Source: Psychrobacter sp. P11G3 (lineage in GTDB: Bacteria; Pseudomonadota; Gammaproteobacteria; Pseudomonadales; Moraxellaceae). From it: a stretch of 64,000 nt of DNA. Numbering within the stretch: position 1 is the stretch's first letter; each line of letters opens with the position of its first letter. The translations under genes and the position numbers were made by a program. Shown here piece after piece: positions 46,052 through 57,074 of this stretch. A model generated the notes under the pieces. It saw only the letters and a list, made by a program, of their open reading frames with translations. It was not told where the DNA came from and ran no database searches. The stretch lies in NCBI RefSeq assembly GCF_001435845.1, contig NZ_CM003596.1, forward strand, positions 806,001 through 870,000. Reading direction: 5' to 3'.

Positions 46052-47665
46052 ATGAAGAAGATTAGGCTTGGAATCTTTGTAGAAGATGAAACATTAGCAT
46101 GGCACAAATTTATGCCATTAAAGTCTCTAGTAGATGAAGGTATAGTTGAGGTCTGTATTGCTATCCAACGAAGTGCAGAACACCAATCTAATCCCTCTCA
46201 TATATCCAAGATTATACCTTCTATCAATCAAAAGTTATTTTCTATTCTTTCTCACGCTAAAAAGACTACCAAGCGTTATTCTATTCATGATTTAGTTCCC
46301 AATGGCAAAATGCCTGTCGTTACATCAATACCAAGACAGGATAAATCCAATGATGAAATTGAAGACTCAGTGATTAGAAGACTGCAGGCAACAGATTTAG
46401 ATTACCTACTGAGTATGGATTTTCAAACCTTAATAGGGAAAGCGCTAGGCGTTACGAAGCATGGCATTCTCTTACTTCATTATGGTGATGAAAGAATACA
46501 GCGAGGCGGGCCTGCGTTGTATTGGCAATTTGCTGAGCAATGGGAAAATAGTGTCGTGACGCTGCAATTATTGAGTAAGGACCATGATGTACACAAAGTG
46601 GTAGGTAGAGGTTATGGCAGTTTGTTTTACTGGGACTATAATTTGACTGAGGATAAGTTAAAAGGAGTTGCAGCATCAATACTGTATTGGTACTTCCGTA
46701 AAAATAAAATTGGCGTCGAAAGTGGAGATTCTATTAATTTAATTAACGATCGCACACTTTATAAAACGCCTCCACAGTTAACGGCCATACGACATTTACA
46801 GAATTTTCTAAAAAACTACATGATAAAAAGATTTTATAAGAGTCTGTATCTAAACAACTGGAGTATTTTTATTGGTTCTATTGATCAGCCGATACAAACA
46901 TACACGGAGATACTACCTGAAAAGGGATGTTTTTGGGCCGATCCTTTTTATATTGAACGCGACTCAAGACGTTACATATTTTTTGAAAGCTTGAACTACA
47001 AAGAGAATATTGGTCGAATAGAGTGGATAGAGCTGAATGAAAGCCATCAAGTGATTGGTTCAGGACAAGCTGATTTGGGTATTAGCACACACTTAAGCTT
47101 TCCCAATGTATTCGAGTATGAAGATGCTGTCTATATGATTCCAGAGGCTGCAAAAACCAATTGTATTAGCTTATTAAAAGCGACAGATTTTCCGTGTAAG
47201 TGGGAAAAAGTTCATGAATTAGTTTCAGACGTTCAGGCAGTAGATAGCGCCGTGATTGAGCATAATGGATTATGGTATCTTTTTACAACTCACGGTTCAA
47301 TTTCAGCATTCACTATGGATTTAGAGTTGTATATTTATACGTCTGACAAGCTGCAAGCAGATAATTGGACCATTCATCCCTCGGCGCCTCTAAAGATTGA
47401 TGTGCGTGGATCTCGATTAGCAGGCGCATTATTCCAAAAAAACGGTCAGCTCTTTCGTACTGCTCAGGATGGCACTCTTAGATATGGGCGTAGGGTCGCT
47501 CTATATCTAGTAGAAGAGTTGACACCGACCTCTTATAAAGAAACCTTTGTACGTTATATTGAGCCGAATTGGGAGACTGACATTGATCGTCTCCATACCT
47601 ATAATGTTTATAATGAAACAGTAGTACTGGATGTTTCAAGGGATAAGTTGCGCTTTAGAGTATAG
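46052..47665 (+). CDS. Formyltransferase-like and GIPC-transferase-N-type two-domain protein
   Basis: From the ATG at 46052 (MKKIRLGIFVEDE) it has 537 residues. Residues 1-230 resemble a formyl_transferase/WcaK-like nucleotide-sugar fold, with LLSMDFQTLIGKALGVTKHG, ILLLHYGDERIQRGGPALYW and VTLQLLSKDHDVHK. Residues 270-535 resemble the beta-propeller called the N-terminal domain of plant glucosamine inositolphosphorylceramide transferase, with FWADPFYIERD, LSFPNVFEYEDAVYMIPEAA and FTTHGSISAFTMDLELYIYT. Such fusions occur in polysaccharide or glycolipid clusters; here the gene is alone. It is probably a sugar-modifying enzyme. The start is uncertain: a TTG at 45992 behind AAAAGGAG would add 20 residues. 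Its A/T-rich flanks suggest transfer. Confidence 0.7.
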   Translation: MKKIRLGIFVEDETLAWHKFMPLKSLVDEGIVEVCIAIQRSAEHQSNPSHISKIIPSINQKLFSILSHAKKTTKRYSIHDLVPNGKMPVVTSIPRQDKSNDEIEDSVIRRLQATDLDYLLSMDFQTLIGKALGVTKHGILLLHYGDERIQRGGPALYWQFAEQWENSVVTLQLLSKDHDVHKVVGRGYGSLFYWDYNLTEDKLKGVAASILYWYFRKNKIGVESGDSINLINDRTLYKTPPQLTAIRHLQNFLKNYMIKRFYKSLYLNNWSIFIGSIDQPIQTYTEILPEKGCFWADPFYIERDSRRYIFFESLNYKENIGRIEWIELNESHQVIGSGQADLGISTHLSFPNVFEYEDAVYMIPEAAKTNCISLLKATDFPCKWEKVHELVSDVQAVDSAVIEHNGLWYLFTTHGSISAFTMDLELYIYTSDKLQADNWTIHPSAPLKIDVRGSRLAGALFQKNGQLFRTAQDGTLRYGRRVALYLVEELTPTSYKETFVRYIEPNWETDIDRLHTYNVYNETVVLDVSRDKLRFRV

Positions 47666-47693
47666 GACCTAAAATTTTTAGTGGTTGGAAAAT

Positions 47694-47733
47694 AAAAAAC
47701 CCATCATAAGTTTCGGCTTATGATGGGTTTTTT
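47694..47733. terminator. Bidirectional terminator between the formyltransferase-like gene and yaaA
   Basis: AAAAAACCCATCATAAG and CTTATGATGGGTTTTTT form a perfect stem over TTTCGG, between convergent genes. Confidence 0.95.
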
Positions 47734-47759
47734 ATAATTTTGACTCGTATTATATCAAG

Positions 47760-48572
47760 CTACTGATCCACCGCATCTCTTCTAAACGTCCAAGTCTTAT
47801 CATCAGACGCCTCGATGCAGTAATAATATCCTGCCAAGTCAAACTGCTTTAGCTGCTCAGCATTGGTCAGCTTGTTATCTGCTGCATATTTCACCATTAG
47901 TCCACGTGCTTTTTTGGCATAAAAGCTAATCACTTTATATTGACCATTTTTCTCGTCTTCAAATCGTGGCGTAATGATATCTGCCTTCAGTGCTTTTTTC
48001 TTTACCGCCTTAAAGTATTCATTAGAAGCCAAATTAACCAATGTTTTGTCATCGCTGTCAGCCATACGCGCATTGATAACATTAGTGACTTCCTCGCCCC
48101 AAAACTCATAAAGATTGTCACCGCGCTCATTTTTCAGCTTGGTGCCCATCTCTAAACGATAAGGCTGGATCAGATCGAGCGGCTTTAGTACTCCATACAA
48201 TCCAGACAAAATGCCTAAGTGCTCATTGATATAAGTAGCGGTATCTTTGTCCATATGATACATATCAAGCCCAGTATAGACATCACCATCGAATAAATAG
48301 CCTGCAGGCTTGGCGGCATTATCAGAGTCATCATTATTAAACGGTTGCTCTTCGCTCCAATGCCATTGTTGATTGCGCGTGGCATTAAGCTGAGCCAGAT
48401 CGTCAGATATACTCATTAGCTCTTGTAGGTCAACGGGCTCTTTTGACTTCAGTACTTTCATCAGTTCTTGTGAGCGTTCGATTAGCTCGGGCTGACTATA
48501 GTAGTTGCCTAAATTTAATGGTATAGCGTCTGTTTCGTTCAGGGATTTGGCAGGGGAGAGCAAAAAATACAT
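47760..48572 (-). CDS. yaaA: Peroxide stress protein YaaA (DUF328/UPF0246)
   Basis: A 270-residue cytoplasmic protein of the YaaA family; E. coli YaaA limits intracellular free iron and DNA damage under hydrogen peroxide. The start FLLSPAKSLNETDA, YLFDGDVYTGLDMYHMDKD, LSGLYGVLKPLDLIQPYRLE, LVNLASNEYFKAV and VISFYAKKARGLMVKY are conserved family blocks. The 3' end of this gene is the parent of two decayed fragments at 41998 and 45660. Monocistronic. Confidence 0.95.
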   Translation of the reverse strand: MYFLLSPAKSLNETDAIPLNLGNYYSQPELIERSQELMKVLKSKEPVDLQELMSISDDLAQLNATRNQQWHWSEEQPFNNDDSDNAAKPAGYLFDGDVYTGLDMYHMDKDTATYINEHLGILSGLYGVLKPLDLIQPYRLEMGTKLKNERGDNLYEFWGEEVTNVINARMADSDDKTLVNLASNEYFKAVKKKALKADIITPRFEDEKNGQYKVISFYAKKARGLMVKYAADNKLTNAEQLKQFDLAGYYYCIEASDDKTWTFRRDAVDQ

Positions 48573-49069
48573 GGTTATTCCTTATTATAATGAATCGATG
48601 ACGGGTTTTTTCGAGTGTCAAGTATTCTTATTATACGGTATGCATGGGTGGAACTTGACTTAACCTTGCTTATTTTATGTTTATTGACGTTATATTTTTA
48701 ATAAAATAACAGATTTAGAATTAGGAAGTAAACGGAGGTAGCCCTTTCCTTATAAGGGATAAGCATTTTTTAGAAAAATAAAAGGCTTTAATATACCAAC
48801 AAAAAGTATGCCAATGGCCTAAATACCTAAATTTTTATTTTACTTGTGGGTCATCATTAGACAATGAAATTTGACGAACGATATCTCTATAATAAAAAGG
48901 CATGATGGTAAAGTAGCTATCATTTATTAAATTTATAACCTTTGGTCGCTGTAATGGATTAATCATGATCAAAGGTTTTTGTCCCCTGTGCTTTTTAGAT
49001 GTGCGTTGAGGGTATTAAAGGTAGTCGTGAGACGTAAATATAGTCATTGGACGTAAGTAAGGAGACGGT
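48573..49069. other. yaaA-pntAA divergent intergenic region
   Basis: About 500 A/T-rich bases between divergent genes. Possible promoter elements include TTGACT (48655) and TTGACG (48683), but without clear -10 partners. A small palindromic stretch (CCCTTTCCTTATAAGGG, 48741-48757) is followed by TTTTTT at 48769. A short GATCAAAG repeat lies near 48967. No gene found. GGAGACGGT precedes the pntAA ATG. Confidence 0.4.
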
Positions 49070-50221
49070 ATGAAAATCGGTGTAATCAGTGCAGATATCA
49101 CGAGCGAGAGCCGTGTAGCCATAACCCCAGACGCAGTCAAAAAATTGCGTAAACTTGGGTTTGAAGTCGTCATTCAGTCAGGTGCAGGTCAAGCAGCGTA
49201 CTATGCTGATGAGTTGTATCAGGCTGCGGGCGCCGACATTGCCAGTAGTCGCACCGAGGTGATTACCCAGTCTAAGATTATTACCACCGTCAATGACCTA
49301 CCAGCGGAAGCCATTGAAAGCTTGTCGTCTGGTCAGATTGTCATTGGCATGCTCGACCCGTATCGCAACACTCAGCTTGACACTTATGCAGCCAAAGGCG
49401 CGACAGTATTTGCGATGGAGTTATTGCCTCGCACACTGTCACGTGCACAAAATATGGATGTATTGTCATCACAAGCCAACCTTGCTGGTTATAAAGCCGT
49501 ATTGCTAGCGGCCAATGAGTATTCGCGTCCTTTCCCGATGTTTATGACTTCAGCGGGTACGGTTAAGCCAGCCAAAGTCGTTATCCTAGGTGTTGGTGTT
49601 GCAGGTCTACAAGCGATTGCGACAGCAAAGCGTCTGGGTGCAGTAGTAGAAGCCAGTGACTTACGTCCGACTGCTCGCGAGCAAGTGGAGTCACTCGGTG
49701 GTAAATGGCTTGATGTACCGATGAGCGCAGAGGAGGCTGAAACAGCTAAGTCTACCGGTGGTTATGCATGGACGCCATCAGAGCAATATGTCAAAGATCA
49801 AGCAGCTGTCGTGGACAAAGCATTGAGCAACGCTGACATCGTTATTACCACGGCGCAGATTCCTGGTCGTAACGCACCGCGTTTGGTATATGGCGCAACG
49901 CTTGCCAAAATGAAAGCAGGTTCCGTACTGATCGATATGGCGGCCGGTACTGGTGGTAACGTCGAAGGCAGTGTGCCTAACGAAACCATCACCACAGACA
50001 ACGGCGTACGTATCGTTGGTGCCGCCAATATCCCATCTATGCTAGCCGCACAGTCTTCAGATTTGTATGCCAATAACCTTGTTAACTTTATTACGACATT
50101 GATTGCACCTGCTGGCGATGACGCATCGGCTAGCTTGGCACTTAACTTAGACATGGAAGACGAGATTCAGGGCGCACTGGCAGTGACACATGACAGTCAG
50201 GTACGACTGGCCAAACGCTAG
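49070..50221 (+). CDS. pntAA: NAD(P) transhydrogenase subunit alpha part 1
   Basis: NAD(H)-binding domain I of the proton-translocating transhydrogenase. The 383-residue product has MKIGVISADITSESRVAITP, the Rossmann motif VVILGVGVAGLQAIATAKRL, SDLRPTAREQVESLGG, and the mobile loop near the AWTPSEQYVKDQA segment. In this organism the alpha subunit is split: the membrane part is the next gene. The three genes form an operon with small gaps (73 bases, then a 4-base overlap). Confidence 0.96.
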   Translation: MKIGVISADITSESRVAITPDAVKKLRKLGFEVVIQSGAGQAAYYADELYQAAGADIASSRTEVITQSKIITTVNDLPAEAIESLSSGQIVIGMLDPYRNTQLDTYAAKGATVFAMELLPRTLSRAQNMDVLSSQANLAGYKAVLLAANEYSRPFPMFMTSAGTVKPAKVVILGVGVAGLQAIATAKRLGAVVEASDLRPTAREQVESLGGKWLDVPMSAEEAETAKSTGGYAWTPSEQYVKDQAAVVDKALSNADIVITTAQIPGRNAPRLVYGATLAKMKAGSVLIDMAAGTGGNVEGSVPNETITTDNGVRIVGAANIPSMLAAQSSDLYANNLVNFITTLIAPAGDDASASLALNLDMEDEIQGALAVTHDSQVRLAKR

Positions 50222-50294
50222 TTTGAACAGTCTATTACCACATATTTTGTCACTACACATTTGCCAGTAATGAATAAATTTTTAGGAGGATTAG

Positions 50295-50675
50295 ATGATT
50301 GCCACTATTTTAGCTGCAGCGCCAGCCGGTGCGGCCATGAGTAGCACACCATTTGTAGCGATTTTCACTGTATTTGTGCTCGCTATTTTTGTCGGATACT
50401 ACGTGGTTTGGGGCGTTACCCCTGCATTACATACGCCATTGATGGCAGTAACCAACGCTTTATCAAGTATCGTCATCGTGGGTGCGATGCTACAGACCGT
50501 CACGATTGATGGTTCAATGTTTACACCGACCAGTTTACTTGGTGCCTTCGCAGTATTTTTAGCCAGTATCAATATTTTTGGTGGCTTTGCCGTGACTGAG
50601 CGTATGCTTGCGATGTTCAAACCGAAAGTAAAAAAAGCACCAGTAGCAACCAATGATGCCGGAGGTGATGCATGA
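50295..50675 (+). CDS. pntAB: NAD(P) transhydrogenase subunit alpha part 2 (membrane)
   Basis: A 126-residue membrane part of the alpha subunit (domain II), with three or four helices: PFVAIFTVFVLAIFVGYYVV, the TPALHTPLMAVTNALSSIVI signature, and FAVFLASINIFGGFAVTERM. Forms the proton channel with the N-terminal half of PntB. AGGAGGATT precedes the start and the stop overlaps pntB by four bases. Confidence 0.95.
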   Translation: MIATILAAAPAGAAMSSTPFVAIFTVFVLAIFVGYYVVWGVTPALHTPLMAVTNALSSIVIVGAMLQTVTIDGSMFTPTSLLGAFAVFLASINIFGGFAVTERMLAMFKPKVKKAPVATNDAGGDA

Positions 50676-52072
50676 ACGACTTCTCAGCAATGATTGCATC
50701 AAATGCAGATTGGTTCTATCTAGTCGGCGCTATCCTCTTTGTTTTAACGTTACGTGGTTTATCTAGTCCAAAGACAGCGATTCGTGGTAACCGTTTTGGT
50801 ATGGCAGCGATGGCAATTGCCGTTGTGACAACCTTTTTTTTAGCAGAAGGCCCTGTGCTTTGGTTGATCATCGGGGCGATGGTGTTAGGTGCCCTCGTTG
50901 GTATGTGGAAAGCGAAAACAGTCGCGATGACGCAAATGCCAGAAACGGTTGCTTTAATGCATTCATTCGTTGGTTTGGCAGCGGTTGCGATTGCACTTGC
51001 GACGGTATTACACACTGAACAGCAGCATGGCGCTGTTGCTCGCATCGAGCTATTTATCGGTTGCTTCATCGGTGCGATTACGTTCTCAGCTTCAGTCTTT
51101 GCCTTTGGTAAATTGGCAGCGAAAAGCTGGGCGAAAACATTGGTTGGTAGCTGGGTAAAACCGGTCCAAGCGCTATTATTCATTGCGATGATTGGGTTCG
51201 GTGGGGTGTATTTCGTCACTGACTCACTACCAGCATTTTATGCGATGGCAGTGATTGCCGCTATCTTCGGTTGGATGTGGATTGCGCCAATTGGCGGCGG
51301 TGATATGCCAGTAGTTGTATCGCTATTGAACTCATTCTCAGGTTGGGCAGCAGCAGGCATTGGTTTCACACTCGGTAACTCAATGCTGATTATCGCAGGT
51401 TCTCTAGTCGGTTCATCAGGTGCGATCTTGTCTTACATCATGTGTAAGGCCATGAACCGCTCACTACTTAATGTCTTGTTTGGTGGCATGGGCACATCAG
51501 CTGTGGCCGCAGGTGGCGATGATGGGGCACCGAAGAACTACAAAGCCGGCTCAGCAGAAGATGCAGGATTCCTTATGTCTAATGCTAGTAGCGTGGTCAT
51601 CGTACCAGGTTATGGTATGGCACAGGGCCGTGCACAGAATGCAGTAAAAGAGCTATATGAGTTGTTAAAAGAAGAAGGCGTGAATGTTCGTTTTGCCATT
51701 CATCCAGTTGCTGGTCGTATGCCAGGTCATATGAACGTCCTATTGGCTGAAGCTGATGTACCTTATGATGATATTTTAGAAATGGACGAGATTAACTCAG
51801 ACTTTGCAAGTACAGATGTGGTATTGGTTATCGGTGCAAACGACGTTGTGAACCCATCTGCGAAAGATGATCCTACTTCTCCAATCTTCGGTATGCCGAT
51901 TCTAGAAGTCAGCAAAGCCCAGACGGTCATGGTCATCAAGCGTTCAATGAGTACCGGTTATGCAGGTCTTGATAACAGCTTGTTCTACATGGACAAGACC
52001 ATGATGATCTTTGGTGATGCCAAGAAAATGGTAGAAGAGATGGTACGTACTATCAATGGCGGCGGTCATTAA
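50672..52072 (+). CDS. pntB: NAD(P) transhydrogenase subunit beta
   Basis: A 466-residue subunit. Residues 1-260 hold eight or nine membrane helices (including PVVVSLLNSFSGWAAAGIGF). Residues 290-466 form the NADP(H)-binding domain III, with VIVPGYGMAQGRAQNAVKEL, AIHPVAGRMPGHMNVLLAEA, VIGANDVVNP, and RSMSTGYAGLDN. It couples proton entry to NADPH production. Terminated by a hairpin at 52127. Confidence 0.97.
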   Translation: MNDFSAMIASNADWFYLVGAILFVLTLRGLSSPKTAIRGNRFGMAAMAIAVVTTFFLAEGPVLWLIIGAMVLGALVGMWKAKTVAMTQMPETVALMHSFVGLAAVAIALATVLHTEQQHGAVARIELFIGCFIGAITFSASVFAFGKLAAKSWAKTLVGSWVKPVQALLFIAMIGFGGVYFVTDSLPAFYAMAVIAAIFGWMWIAPIGGGDMPVVVSLLNSFSGWAAAGIGFTLGNSMLIIAGSLVGSSGAILSYIMCKAMNRSLLNVLFGGMGTSAVAAGGDDGAPKNYKAGSAEDAGFLMSNASSVVIVPGYGMAQGRAQNAVKELYELLKEEGVNVRFAIHPVAGRMPGHMNVLLAEADVPYDDILEMDEINSDFASTDVVLVIGANDVVNPSAKDDPTSPIFGMPILEVSKAQTVMVIKRSMSTGYAGLDNSLFYMDKTMMIFGDAKKMVEEMVRTINGGGH

Positions 52073-52126
52073 TCTCTAAGCTATGTTTTTAACCATGATT
52101 ATTTACAGATAAGTTTTTAGATAAAG

Positions 52127-52150
52127 AAAGTCACTGAGGTGGCTTTTTTT
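52127..52150 (+). terminator. Terminator after pntB
   Basis: AAGTCAC and GTGGCTT pair around TGAG (one G-T pair), followed by a run of Ts. Confidence 0.75.
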
Positions 52151-52351
52151 GCGTTAAAGTGGGCGGCATTTATGAGCCGACTATAGACTGAGGTTATTTC
52201 CAATTACGGTGAGTTTTTAATAATCATAATATTAACTGTGCTTTATCTACTCAGTATACGATTTGCGCCTGATTAACCTTTTAACCCATCTGAACAGCCT
52301 CAACGTTAGACGATTACCAATTATAAATACGACGAAATAAGAGAAAGATTT

Positions 52352-52888
52352 ATGAACATGTTACTGCGTTTTTTTATTATGGTTAACTTGCTTAAGCAAC
52401 AGCTCAAGCATCAATCGACGAGTGAAACTATCAGTCTAGAGACATTGACTGCACCGACCGTCCGTCATTATCGAATTTTGCCCCACGATATGGGATTTCG
52501 CGATCATTTACCCAATTATCGTTATTTATCATTTATTGAGCTAAACGTGACACGCTGGGTAAAGGCGTGCTGTCACCAAAAAGGCATAAAGTCGCTCAAT
52601 TGGGTGATTGCCATGCAAGAGATGATTTATCTTAAGCAAATTAAATTTTTGGATAAAATGACGCTTAGCAGTGCAGTCGCAGGATGGGATCATAAATATG
52701 TGTATTTTGAGCATCGGTTTTTTGTCAAAAATCAGCTGATGGGCGTTGGTATGACTAAGTTTGTTTTTACAGATAACAAAGGTATGCGCACACCAGAAGT
52801 ATTAGATATGATGGGCGAGCATTTGACGGATACCATTAACACATGGAATGAGCATCAAGTCGCGGTAAAATCGACTAAGTCAGCCTAA
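52352..52888 (+). CDS. Thioesterase-like (hotdog fold, THEM6-type) protein
   Basis: A 178-residue protein with an N-terminal amphipathic or membrane-associated stretch and the acyl-CoA thioesterase-like motif LPHDMGFRDHLPNYRYLSFI-type text, followed by NWVIAMQEMIYLKQIKFLDK and YVYFEHRFFVKNQLMGVGMT. This set (Asp near the N-terminal strand, E-H-R-F) occurs in the 4-hydroxybenzoyl-CoA thioesterase-like THEM6 family. Substrate unknown. Single gene between pntB and iscX. Confidence 0.8.
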   Translation: MNMLLRFFIMVNLLKQQLKHQSTSETISLETLTAPTVRHYRILPHDMGFRDHLPNYRYLSFIELNVTRWVKACCHQKGIKSLNWVIAMQEMIYLKQIKFLDKMTLSSAVAGWDHKYVYFEHRFFVKNQLMGVGMTKFVFTDNKGMRTPEVLDMMGEHLTDTINTWNEHQVAVKSTKSA

Positions 52889-53063
52889 GCCACATCACAA
52901 AACAGTCTTGAAACCCAGTCTTGAAAAACAGCATCGTAAAATAACTTGGCTATAATCATTTGCTGAATTTTGGTAGGATAGAGCCCATCAAGTCGTCAGT
53001 ATTAGGACGATGGCATCGTTTTTAATATGATGATTCTCAAAACGACTAAAAAAAGGTACCGTT

Positions 53064-53273
53064 ATGACACCACAAAAATTAAAATGGACAGACAGCTTAG
53101 ATATCGCGATTGAGCTTTATGAAAAATTCCCAGAAACAGATCCACAGTATATTCGTTTTACTGATTTGCATCGCTGGGTAACTGAGCTTGAAGGCTTTGA
53201 TGATGATCCACAAAAATCAAATGAAGGTATCTTAGAAGCCATTCAAATGAACTGGATTGATGAAGCAGATTAA
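53064..53273 (+). CDS. iscX: Fe-S cluster assembly protein IscX
   Basis: A 69-residue acidic protein (E. coli YfhJ) that binds IscS and modulates iron donation in Fe-S cluster assembly. Conserved text: [20 protein letters not shown], then [10 protein letters not shown] and the C-terminus [15 protein letters not shown]. The rest of the isc operon is not in the window, so iscX is detached here. AAAGGTACCGTT precedes the ATG. Confidence 0.94.
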   Translation: MTPQKLKWTDSLDIAIELYEKFPETDPQYIRFTDLHRWVTELEGFDDDPQKSNEGILEAIQMNWIDEAD

Positions 53274-53338
53274 TTGACTCGATCTGCCAGCATTGCCATA
53301 AACAGAAAACTAAATAAACAGATAGAAAAGGCCGCATC

Positions 53339-53842
53339 ATGACCTCACAAATTAAAGAGCTACCAGAAGCGATAGCTTGTCGCGGTATCAGCGTTCGTAC
53401 CACCAACAACGCTGAGATAAGCCATAACACTGCCAAACTGGGCAGATTATGGCAAAAGTTCTACCAAAATTATGCGGGTGAACTTCCTGAAGGTGAAGAC
53501 ATTTATGGTGTCTATCACAACTACGAAAGCGATGATCTAGCAGGAGCGTTTGACGTTGTGGCCAGTTGGAAAGTAGCCAGCGAGCAAGATGCTCAGTCAG
53601 AAAGCGACAATGTGGCCAATGCTAGTAATGTAGTGACGGTTGATATTCCTGCAGGAAAGTACTTGGTATTTTCTGAAGAAGGTTATATGCCTAATACTGT
53701 GATGAATGCCTGGGAAAGTGCTTGGGAATATTTCAATGCGCCAGATTGCGAGCATACCCGCACTTTTAATGTAGACTTTGAGCGTTATATCGGTGGTAAC
53801 TTAGAATACGGTCAAGTTGATGTCTATATTGGTATTGAGTAG
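53339..53842 (+). CDS. GyrI-like/AraC effector-binding domain protein
   Basis: A 167-residue protein of the GyrI/BmrR effector-binding fold, without a DNA-binding domain. Seen: GRLWQKFYQNYAGELPEGED, YGVYHNYESDDLAGAFDVVA, IPAGKYLVFSEEGYMPNTVM, and ending YGQVDVYIGIE. Stand-alone members may sequester or hydrolyse small hydrophobic compounds. It lies 65 bases after iscX and may be co-transcribed. Confidence 0.85.
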   Translation: MTSQIKELPEAIACRGISVRTTNNAEISHNTAKLGRLWQKFYQNYAGELPEGEDIYGVYHNYESDDLAGAFDVVASWKVASEQDAQSESDNVANASNVVTVDIPAGKYLVFSEEGYMPNTVMNAWESAWEYFNAPDCEHTRTFNVDFERYIGGNLEYGQVDVYIGIE

Positions 53843-53901
53843 AGCTAGTAATTGGCTTAAATAATTTAAGCCGATCAAGCTATTGTCGATAAAACAATGA
53901 C

Positions 53902-53937
53902 AAAAAAAGCGCTAACCTAAACTAGGTAGCGCTTTTT
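53902..53937. terminator. Bidirectional terminator before dapE
   Basis: AAAAAAAGCGCTA and TAGCGCTTTTT pair around a stretch containing CCTA/TAGG (a further stem part), between convergent genes. Confidence 0.9.
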
Positions 53938-53983
53938 CTTTGGGCAGATGTCATCAATTAGACAGGCGCAATTAATACTACAT

Positions 53984-56019
<2,036 letters not shown>

Positions 56020-56160
56020 TTCATCTCATTATTATCAATCAGCTGTCAATATACCGTCATTCAATGCGTTTTTATTGAAAGCACTTACTAAAACCACATT
56101 ATCTTTTACTCTGCCTATGCTACCATAGATGCAATTTTTCTTATTTAAACTTTTGAGATT

Positions 56161-57048
56161 ATGAACTATAAACACGCCTACCACGCTGGTAACTTTGCTG
56201 ATGTGGTTAAACACATTTTATTGGTACAACTGCTTAATCAACTGGGGCAGAAAAACAAACCTTTTTATGTGCTTGACGCTTATGGCGGTCGTGGACTGTA
56301 TTCACTAAGCAGTGAAGAAGCGCGCAAAACAGGTGAGGCCAAAGGCGGTATTCAAGCTTTTCTAAAAGCAGATACCGAAAAAGCCCCAGCTGCTGTCAAA
56401 GATTATATGGAAGGCATTAAGCAAGCCAAATTCACTTACGACAATAAAGTCTACCCTGGTTCGCCATGGTGGGTGGCCCATCACGTCGAAAAAACCGCAG
56501 CTAAAAAGCCTGATGCTGGCGTGCGTGCTGAGGCTTTTGAAGCCAAAGCGACTGAATACGATGCGTTGAACTATCAGCTACATAAGTTGCCAATTGGTAT
56601 CCAGCATCGTGATGCTTTTGAAGGTATTACCGCTGTTATTCCGCCAAAAGAAAAGCGCGGTTTGATTTTCCTTGATCCCCCTTATGAGCAAGAGCACAAA
56701 GATTTTACGCGCCTTATCGACTTATTAGTCGCGGCTTATAACAAATGGCCACAAGGAACTTATGCGCTTTGGTTCCCAATCAAGAACATCGAAGCCGTAG
56801 AGCTCTTCTATAAAAAGCTCAAACGTACTGAAATGAGACGTCAGCTGGTTTGTGAGCTAAACATTTATCCTAATGATGTTGCGGTTGGTCTGAACGGTAC
56901 AGGTCTACTGGTTATCAATCCGCCATGGCAGTTTGATAATCATGCGCGTGAGATATTACGTTTCTTACAGCCAGTACTAAAAGTAGAAGACGCGCCAAAC
57001 TTGACGCCTGATAGTGCGACCAATGTGCGCTGGCTTGTCGGCGAATAG
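56161..57048 (+). CDS. rlmJ: 23S rRNA (adenine(2030)-N6)-methyltransferase RlmJ
   Basis: A 295-residue SAM-dependent methyltransferase for A2030 of 23S rRNA. The family start MNYKHAYHAGNFADVVKHIL, VLDAYGGRGLYSLSSEEA and the catalytic motif LIFLDPPYEQEHKDF (DPPY) are present. It contains an insert near residues 120-135. A weak ribosome site precedes the ATG. pssA follows after 26 bases. Confidence 0.95.
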   Translation: MNYKHAYHAGNFADVVKHILLVQLLNQLGQKNKPFYVLDAYGGRGLYSLSSEEARKTGEAKGGIQAFLKADTEKAPAAVKDYMEGIKQAKFTYDNKVYPGSPWWVAHHVEKTAAKKPDAGVRAEAFEAKATEYDALNYQLHKLPIGIQHRDAFEGITAVIPPKEKRGLIFLDPPYEQEHKDFTRLIDLLVAAYNKWPQGTYALWFPIKNIEAVELFYKKLKRTEMRRQLVCELNIYPNDVAVGLNGTGLLVINPPWQFDNHAREILRFLQPVLKVEDAPNLTPDSATNVRWLVGE

Positions 57049-57074
57049 CAATAACGGCCAATAAGGATATTAAG

